NCBI GenBank assembly: GCA_022432975.1
Contig: CM039514.1
Location: 9,283,519-9,347,518, forward strand
Reading direction: 5' to 3'
Length of the DNA stretch: 64,000 nucleotides
Origin: Begonia masoniana
Taxonomy: Eukaryota > Streptophyta > Magnoliopsida > Cucurbitales > Begoniaceae
Within the stretch, counting starts at the first letter, position 1, and each line of letters begins with the position of its first letter. This document shows, one piece after another, positions 56,212-64,000 of this stretch. The notes beneath the pieces were generated by a model. It worked only from the letters and a program-made list of their open reading frames with translations, had not been told where the DNA came from and searched no databases. The position numbers were made by a program, and so were the translations under genes.

Positions 56212-57197
56212 TCACTAAACGACAAAATAACTCTCATCTCATCCGGTGTTAAACACCTACATCGCCCGGTCACTAAACGACAAAATAACTCTCATCTCAT
56301 CCGGTGTTAAACACCTACATCGCCCGGTCACTAAACGACAAAATAACTCTCATCTCATCCGGTGTTAAACACCTACATCGCCCGGTCACTAAACGACAAA
56401 ATAACTCTCATCTCATCCGGTGTTAAACACCTACATCGCCCGGTCACTAAACGACAAAATAACTCTCATCTCATCCGGTGTTAAACACCTACATCGCCCG
56501 GTCACTAAACGACAAAATAACTCTCATCTCATCCGGTGTTAAACACCTACATCGCCCGGTCACTAAACGACAAAATAACTCTCATCTCATCCGGTGTTAA
56601 ACACCTACATCGCCCGGTCACTAAACGACAAAATAACTCTCATCTCATCCGGTGTTAAACACCTACATCGCCCGGTCACTAAACGACAAAATAACTCTCA
56701 TCTCATCCGGTGTTAAACACCTACATCGCCCGGTCACTAAACGACAAAATAACTCTCATCTCATCCGGTGTTAAACACCTACATCGCCCGGTCACTAAAC
56801 GACAAAATAACTCTCATCTCATCCGGTGTTAAACACCTACATCGCCCGGTCACTAAACGACAAAATAACTCTCATCTCATCCGGTGTTAAACACCTACAT
56901 CGCCCGGTCACTAAACGACAAAATAACTCTCATCTCATCCGGTGTTAAACACCTACATCGCCCGGTCACTAAACGACAAAATAACTCTCATCTCATCCGG
57001 TGTTAAACACCTACATCGCCCGGTCACTAAACGACAAAATAACTCTCATCTCATCCGGTGTTAAACACCTACATCGCCCGGTCACTAAACGACAAAATAA
57101 CTCTCATCTCATCCGGTGTTAAACACCTACATCGCCCGGTCACTAAACGACAAAATAACTCTCATCTCATCCGGTGTTAAACACCTACATCGCCCGG
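56212..57197 (-). repeat. Near-perfect 58-bp tandem array, 17 units
   Basis: The unit TCACTAAACGACAAAATAAC... ending CATCGCCCGG is repeated 17 times over exactly 986 bp. Units look identical. They differ from the degenerate 59-bp LTR repeats by one fewer A in the central palindrome (GGTGTTAAACACC). The array joins the gag leader on one side and a truncated unit of the LTR repeats on the other. Confidence 0.95.
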
Positions 57198-59410
57198 AAA
57201 ATAACTCATCTCATCCGGTGTTAAAACACCTACACCGCCCGGTCACTAAACGACAAAATAACTCTCATCTCATTCGGTGTTAAAACACCTACAATCGCCC
57301 GGTCACTAAACGACAAAATAACTCTCATCACATCCGGTGTTAAAACACCTACATCGCCCGGTCCGCTAATCGACAAATAACTCCATCTCATCCGGTGTTA
57401 AAACACCTACATCGCCCGGTCACTAAACGACAAAATAACTCTCATCTCATCCGGTGTTAAAACACCTACATCGCCCGATCGCTAAACGACAAAATAACTC
57501 TCATCTCATCCGGTGGAGAACTCTCTACATCCACCGGTCACTAACGACAAAATAGTATTTTCGTCATCCGTGGCTTAAACACTCTATATCCACCGGTGAC
57601 GTCAGCCGGATGATTACTTTATCCAGCTTCTATTACATGGCAGAAAACATTGCAACTCCTTGAATGACTTTAATCAACAGGAAATACCACAACTCATTCA
57701 GAATGCATATAGCGGAAGACTTAAGCAATAGATCATTCATCAAACCTTAAAATCATATCCAGACTCTAAGACAAGCCCTTTCAAATCCAAGTCTCATTAC
57801 TATAGGAAATTCTATTCTAATTAGTCATCTGTTCATCGTAAACTTTTCTGACTTACTATGAGCATTAAACCGGGGAACTTATTCGCCTATCCAGCCTTCA
57901 TTGTCACACTGAGCAACCTCCAGCAGCCGAGCTTAGACATCCTCATTAAACTTGAGTTCCTCACCTGAAAACTCGTCACCTACATCATAAGGTTTAAACT
58001 ATAAGCCTAATGCTTAGTAAGGAATGCAACACTAACATGAGAGCATGAATGCATAATTCAGGAAAAACATACTCGTAGATCCTTTTTTTTTTGTTCATAT
58101 TCTTATTTATATTCATCATTCATAATCGTGGGTCATATTCATCGTTCATTTCATCATTCATAATCATGGAACTTGTCCATCATTCATTTCATCGTTCATA
58201 ATCATGGAACTTGTCCATCATTCATTTCATCGTTCATAATCATTCATAGATATTCATAGTCATTGATTGTGTTCTTCGTTTGAGTTGTGTGGATTAAGAG
58301 AGGATTTGTGCCGGTAAAGGGGGTTCGACAGTGAGTTTGATCTTGGTCCCTATCGCGGGTCGTATTCATATGTCCCTCTTTGGACTGTGACATACGCCGA
58401 ACCGCCCCCAACCCTCACTCAACCACGTTGTAGGGATTTTTTTATCATCTTATCTTGTTCATGAGAAAACATGCTTCTAAAAACACTTTCGTATGTATAA
58501 AATAGTCATGATGCATGTACTTGGAAATTCTTAAATCATCAAGCTGCAGAATAGAATACCATTCGACATAAAGCCCTATCATTGAGCTAATCATCAGCAT
58601 AAACTTTAGACAGTAATACAAGGGGAATTTCTAATCATCATGTGAGTTTCTACCTAGTATCCTTTGATGTAGGGTCCTAATGACCGAGAAACCTACACAT
58701 TCACTTACCTGGTCTCCTTAGCAGTTGAGCTATTTTCTCTTCAAACTTCTTCACCTAAAACAATCACATTACAGTAGTTAAAATAAGTTCCTAAAAGTTC
58801 TAACCAACAGTCATCCTAGGTTTTAATAACTAAAGCCATTCCCGAGTCTAATAGTCCAACACTCAGTGTGCAGTCCGAAATCCAAGGTCGAAACAGCTAG
58901 ATGCAACTAAGATTAATCCGGGTTTGGTTATTCTAAATACTCAGAATCGATTCGGAACGACATTAACAATCTCGGGTCTCAAAATGTCCATAACAATACA
59001 CGGCCATTGAAGAATCCAGAACTTCAATACAGAGTTGAAAAACAGAGCTAATGAACTAACGGATAGCCACATTGTCCAATACATACCTCGGGCACAGAGT
59101 AGTCGAGTGGTGGCGGAGTGATCCGGCCGTCGAGGAGGTTTTGCCAGGAGCAGAGAGCAAGAGCTTGGGGGAGAAGAAATCGCCGAAAAGGAAGGTGTCG
59201 GCTACAGTGGTTTAAGTGAGGTTTAAAACATTTCCTTTTTCTTTATATAACGATCATCACCCTCCATAATTACAACTTTGCCACTCAACCTAGTTTAAAT
59301 CCACATAAAATTAATTATTCTTGACATAAAACTCTAAACCGTGAAGATTGAATATTTATGACCGTTAATACAGTTAGGAAAATCACCTGGTCGTCGTCTC
59401 GGGTGTTACA
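57198..59410 (-). repeat. 5' LTR of the Tekay element, distal part
   Basis: Matches 49436-51650. The first 400 bp has single-base indels relative to the other LTR (for example GGTCCGCTAATCGACAAATA and CATCCGTGGC), whereas the remaining 1.8 kb is almost identical. Confidence 0.9.
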
Positions 59411-61149
59411 GTGGACATAGAAGTCCGTGGACTTTTGCACTAAAAGACAGAAGCAGTGAACATTTGCGCTAAAAGACAAACACAGTGGACACAGGAGTCC
59501 GTGGACATTTGCGCTAAAAGACAAACACAATGAACACAGGAGCCCGTTGACATTTACGCTAAAAGACAAAAAAACAGTAGACTTTAGACTTAGCCAAATA
59601 TGTGCAAATCCGAAGGACAGAAACTGAAAAGCAGAGTGGACGTTGAAAGGTAGAAGGCAGAATGGACGACTGTTTTGAAGAAGGCGTGGACGACTATCTT
59701 CAAAGGCAACCTGGACTTTTAAGAAAAGCAGAAGGTAGGATGGACGATAAAACAGAAGGTAGGATGGACGACTATTTTAACAGAGGGCGTGGACGACTGA
59801 GCCCAAAGGCAAAATGGACCATTATTTTGAAGGCATAATGGACGTGGACGACTGTTTTACAGAAGAGAATGACAACAGTTTTACTGAAGGCAGAAGTGAC
59901 TGTGGACAACTAACACTTAGCCAAAATAAAAGACAGAAACCGAAGGCAAAATAGACAACAGAAACTGAAGACAGTATGGACGACAGAATTGAAAGACAAC
60001 ATTTAACAGAAACACTTATAAACAGATGGCACAAAGACAGAAGGCATAAAACTCAACACAGAGTCTGTACACGGTTATTAAATCTCAGAAGCTGTACAGA
60101 ACTTGACATAAACTTCAAAATATACAACTGTTATAACAGAGGTTTTAAAAATATTTACACAGATCTTAAACATCCCAAAAGCTGGACAGATATGACATAC
60201 ACTTTTAAAACACACCCCCAGGTCCAAACGCGTCTGACTGCCACAACCACCCCACGAGAGCTCGAACCACCAACTACCTATTCGTCGGTCTGAGGCACAA
60301 AATCCTCATCCACGGGTTCAGTACCTACATCAGAGAGTTCAACTATGAGCCTAGAGCTCAGTAAGAACATATCAGAAATAAATGCAATGATGCATATGCT
60401 ATGCATGAACATTTTCAAATACATGAACATTACATTACATTACGTTTCACTAGACAGTAAGGTATAAGTGAGAGGAAGAGCTGACGCAACAGGAGTACAT
60501 GCCACAATAGGACATAACAGGAGTACATGACAGGATGCCAATCCTCGTCCATACTTAACCATACATTACATTCACATTTTAACTTCCATTACTTCAAATC
60601 TGGTGCTGAAAACATTTACATGGTTTTACAGAAAAACGTGTATGCATGAATGGTGCATGAATGGTGCATGAACTTAAACTGGCAGACTTTTCTACCCAAA
60701 ACAACCCCGACAGAAGTGAAAACCTAGTACCTCTGTGATGTAAGGCCTTAAGGGCCAGCCTACGGGTATAAACTTACCTGTGGTCCGTGAATTGCAAGCT
60801 TTGTTCGTCTCGGTGAGTCTCAAACCATTAACGGAGAAATGGAAGAAAACTCGAGAGAGAAAACAGAAAAGAGAAAGAAGAGAAACCGAGAAGTGTTTTT
60901 CTTAGGAGGGAAGGGAAGAGAGGAAGAGAGGTTGTATGGCTTCCTCAACAAGTTTGGACACTTGGCATCCAACCATAGGTTCCCCCCCACCTACCTTAAT
61001 TCCTACCTAAACTGTCCCTCCATTGGTTTCTAACTAAGTGACTTATTTTGGTTACTCTCAGTTTGGTTTTCCACTAACATCTTAACACATAACCTAATAA
61101 ATCCGAGCATAAAAAAAAACCGTAACACCGAAAAATCTCGGGTGTTACA
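59411..61149 (-). repeat. Right part of an old minus-strand gypsy LTR
   Basis: Continues the sequence interrupted at 49038. It has tandem GTGGACATTTGCGCTAAAAG units (59411-59580), GTGGACGACTGTTTT-type repeats (59640-59900), an intron-like module (acceptor-like ATAG at 60346-60343, donor GTAAGT at 60777-60772), and ends CTCGGGTGTTACA. A second GGGTGTTACA occurs at 61192-61201. No internal region was found, so probably a solo LTR. Confidence 0.65.
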
Positions 61150-61201
61150 ATAAGTACATCTTATATCTAAAGTTACATTAACAAAATTTCTGGGTGTTAC
61201 A

Positions 61202-62039
61202 ATTGGATTGAACAAGACTTTGTTGTTAGTGCGACTATTCTTTTTCATTTGATTTCATGCACATTGTTGAATATTAAGACCTAAAATTCCTTTGTTCCCC
61301 ATAGTTTATGATTCCTTAGGGTTATTGTCAAAACTAGTCAACCATTTTAGTGTTAATGACGTCACTAAAAAAAAAAAGGTGAAGTGCCTCTTTATTGTTG
61401 TCATGTGTGTATGATGAATGATATCACGAGGTAAAACTAAATTTGATTTTTCTACTGATGGATATTGATGATATCTCAAGAATGTATTAGCTGAGTAATA
61501 ACGAATGGGAGTTGAATATTTTAAAAGTTGTGATTTTCTATTTAAACTGTGAAAGAGTAATTACGTACCACTGTGAGTCAAGAATTTTGCATTTTGCATT
61601 TTGTTGAAGGCTTGTTTGAGTGGACATTGGTGATTAGAACATTTATGGTAATGTTTTTACTATTAATAGTGCCTATGTGATAATCGGGCAGGATTCAGTT
61701 TTGTTGGTTAAGATTGGTATATACTGATGTGTTTCTTTGGGATATACTAGGATTATCCTGTGACCGGTTAATTTATTTTAATATTTATTTATTTTGGTTC
61801 CCAACCATGCTCCAATTTCTATGCTTCATACGTGATGGTTTAAGCTCCTTATTGAGTTTAAATCTTAACTGAATAACTTATTGCATAATGGTAGTACATC
61901 ACAACGAGAGATATCAATGTTAATTGCTTGGAATCATGATGATTTGCTTCGCTTATGCTTTTAATTATCAGAAGATAAATCAAACGATGATCAACATTAA
62001 TTATCTGTTATTGAGAATTAATGAGTTGTTCAATAAGTT
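61202..62039. other. Unassigned AT-rich sequence
   Basis: No gene or defined repeat recognised. It may be decayed retroelement DNA upstream of the relic that follows. Confidence 0.4.
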
Positions 62040-63180
62040 AAATGAACCAAGGTGATTTTTCATGATTGATTTAGGATGGGGCTATCGTTACTTGAGAGAT
62101 TTGTTAGTAGGATTTTTTGAAGGTAACTTTTTGAGTATGTTATGGATAGTTTGAGTTATGAGACTGTCATTTACTAAACCAGTGCCTAGTTGGTGTATGG
62201 GTTTGAAGACCCGAATCTTCAGATCTTGTTTACATCAATTCATAGTTGTCTTTATTAATGATATAGTGGTTGTAATAAGGCTCCTGATGAGCATATCGAT
62301 CACCTTGAAATTTTGTTATAGACATGGTGAGGTCATCAATATTATGTTAAACAGAGAAATGTAACTCTTGGATGACAAAAAGAAATTTGTTGAATATGTT
62401 GATTCTTGTGAGAATGTTCCGCTAGAGCCAACTTGTTTTTGGCCTTGTTTGAGTAGGAGGCTCCATGATATATTTTAGAGGTTCAAAATTTCTTCAAACT
62501 ATTTGGATAATATCTTTGTTTCTTTGAAAATTTGAACTTTTTTTGTCTAGTTGATGATATAATTGACTAGAAAAGACATTAAGAATAGAAAATGATAGTT
62601 GGTTTTTTAGTAGCTGAAACAAAAGTTGGATATTATACTGTTTTTGTTGTTGCCTTCCAGGAATTTACTATGTGTCAACTATGTTGATAAAATTGGAGAC
62701 AGAATGGAATGCGTATGGTGTAGCATGAAAAGATTAATACTCGTACATTTTGTTAGTCGAAGCAAGATAAGTTTAACTCATGAACTTGAATTAGCAACCT
62801 AAAAACTTGACAGAGTTATTTCTTTGGCGTGAAGTTCGAGTTTTTTTCAGAAATAAGAGTTTGAATATTTGATGTAATTTAAATTTTGGAATTTCAAAAA
62901 TAGATGGAAAATATGAAAGATGAAAATGTTACGTTAAACTACAATTCTAGTAAGTTGATGTTATGACAGATATTTTGAGTCGATATCCTTAAAGCTTTAT
63001 CACTTTATTTGGTATTAAAGGTTGAAGGAGAACTTTTATAGTTGATGATAATGATATGTAGTGTTACGATGGTCTAACAGTTTGTGAGTAAAATTGATAG
63101 CAACTTCTACCCTTTTGCAACATATTAAAGAAATGCAGAAGCTTATTGATAAACTTAAGGAGAGGTTTGAGCATATTGGT
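62040..63180 (+). pseudogene. Decayed gypsy reverse transcriptase/RNase H relic
   Basis: Plus-strand fragments in mixed frames: MIDLGWGYRYLR-like (about 62062), QFIVVFINDIVVV (about 62238, matching the FVVVFIDDIL catalytic block with D-to-N), then HGEVINIMLN (about 62321), and a later segment resembling the end of RNase H. Many stops. No LTRs could be paired with it. Confidence 0.6.
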
Positions 63181-63240
63181 TGAGAGATTGATTTTAATGG
63201 ACTTTGGTCATTCATAATACAATGATAGGCCTAATGATTC

Positions 63241-64000
63241 TGAAATCGTGATTAGTTACGTTAGTGTCGTGACACTGATCGTGACACAAATAGTAAACAG
63301 CAATAATGGACAAAATAAAATGCGTAAAGTAAGGAGATACAAAATTGTTAACGCAGTTCGGCAACCAGCCTACGTCTGCGGGGCCACGTCCAGAATTAAA
63401 AACATTTCAATGAGTTTACAAAATTGCAAGACAACCGGACTTATACAAATAAAGACTCCCTCTTATCTTTGTCGTCGTCTCTAGTCAACTTCCTCAAGGA
63501 AACTGTTTTTGCGAGATCCCCTCGACTTTAGATCGACCTCTCCCGAGATCTAAATGCGACAAGCTCCCCTTGTCGATATTGACTCCTCCCGGAATCCGTG
63601 TATGGCAAGATCCCCTTGCCCACGATCAGAGTGACAAGCTCCCCTTGTCAATAAATAGAACTCCTCCCGAGTCCCAGTGCTGTCTCCTCCTGAGACTGAT
63701 CTTTAATGAAGAATAAAATAGGATTGCGCTTATGACACCGCTTGTGACACCAACCGTTATTATAGGACGCAACCAACCACCACACTCGTATAACAATGAA
63801 ATCCAACAGCAACAGAGATAGAGTGTAGATAACAATCTCACAGAGATCGAAACAACCAAAAACACACTCACTCGCAGAAGCAAGAGAGGAAACAAAACCG
63901 GCGGCTCACAACACAAGAGAATATCTCCTAGAATAATAATAATCCGCTTACCCTTCTGTGAAAGGATGATGCTCAAATATATTCGCAGCAGGTTATCGTT
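63241..64000 (-). repeat. Copia LTR, cut by the window end
   Basis: On the minus strand the LTR ends GATTTCA at 63241. It contains GACGTGGCCCCGCAGACGTAGG and TTGCCGAACTGCGTTAAC, close to the 3' part of the 29540-34419 element's LTRs. Repeated GACAAGCTCCCCTTGTC-type words lie at 63558-63650. The bases beyond 63241 carry no primer site, so this is a 3' LTR or a solo LTR. Confidence 0.7.

Larger units (their letters stand above)
49039..59410 (-). mobile_element. Tekay-type chromovirus (Ty3/gypsy) retrotransposon
   Basis: Minus-strand element with the order LTR - gag - protease - RT - RNase H - integrase - chromodomain-like tail - purine tract - LTR. Ends TGTAAC...GTTACA; flanks GTAGA (49034-49038) and GTGGA (59411-59415) are a 5-bp duplication with one difference. 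The two LTRs are almost identical over about 1.8 kb (49850-51650 versus 57600-59410, about four differences by eye), so insertion is very recent. The 5' LTR is abnormal: its last roughly 390 bp, the primer site and part of the leader are replaced by a 58-bp tandem array. Confidence 0.92.

Noticed and set aside
56212..57197. CRISPR-like array
   Set aside because: Units are contiguous with no unique spacers, the organism is a plant, and the unit derives from an LTR repeat.
61150..61201. A separate small element between two GGGTGTTACA words
   Set aside because: Only 52 bp with no matching left terminus or target duplication; it may be a decayed LTR edge.

Overview
This window is nuclear DNA of a flowering plant, most likely a eudicot. 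The evidence is two intron-containing plant genes and a dense set of plant LTR retrotransposons (Cassandra TRIM, Ty1/copia of Sirevirus type, Ty3/gypsy of Tekay/chromovirus and Tat/Ogre type) plus hAT-like DNA transposons. I cannot name the species. About 80% of the window is transposon-derived.

Host genes. (1) A complete five-exon SLC25 carrier on the minus strand (1690-4942, 317 aa) matches the plant peroxisomal adenine nucleotide carrier (PNC). (2) A complete seven-exon neprosin-family gene on the plus strand (25463-27509, 421 aa) carries an activation-peptide region and a neprosin domain. (3) A plus-strand open segment at 1295-1472 looks like the last exon of an unidentified gene converging on PNC.

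Layout. 1-1170: head-to-tail Cassandra LTRs carrying 5S-rRNA-derived sequence, minus strand. 1171-5470: the carrier gene and its flanks. 5471-9520: AT-rich sequence with copia-integrase and gypsy relics. 9725-12973 and 23097-23250: an old, broken copia element whose 3' LTR is split by a 10.1-kb Sirevirus at 12974-23091 (TSD GTGTT) that has an env-like third ORF. 23251-28018: intergenic sequence and the neprosin gene. 28027-43070: a multi-layer nest. An outer hAT-like element (TSD GTTGGAAA) holds a second hAT-like element (28045-34602), which holds a gag-protease-only copia element (29540-34419, TSD GTTCG). Further right the outer element also holds a gag-only gypsy element (35258-42848, TSD GTACG). 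44295-46805 and 47045-48627: two solo LTRs, the second with TSD CTAAG. 48633-61149: an old minus-strand LTR split by a young Tekay-type gypsy element at 49039-59410. 62040-63180: a gypsy relic. 63241-64000: a minus-strand LTR cut by the window end.

How the parts relate. Full-length coding elements (Sirevirus, Tekay) are disabled mainly by nonsense transitions of the kind left by methyl-cytosine deamination. Beside them sit smaller non-autonomous elements that keep Gag, or Gag plus protease. Three LTR patterns cross family lines: an intron-like module (AG|GTAAGT ... CTCATAG) in four Tekay-like LTR families; a repeat core CTAAACGACAAA with flanking palindromes in both copia and gypsy LTRs; and palindromic AGCGATCGATC words in two unrelated solo LTRs. 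These shared modules are the best candidates for something not yet described. The oddest physical feature is a 17 x 58-bp near-perfect array that replaces the LTR/PBS junction of the Tekay element and may be an assembly artefact.
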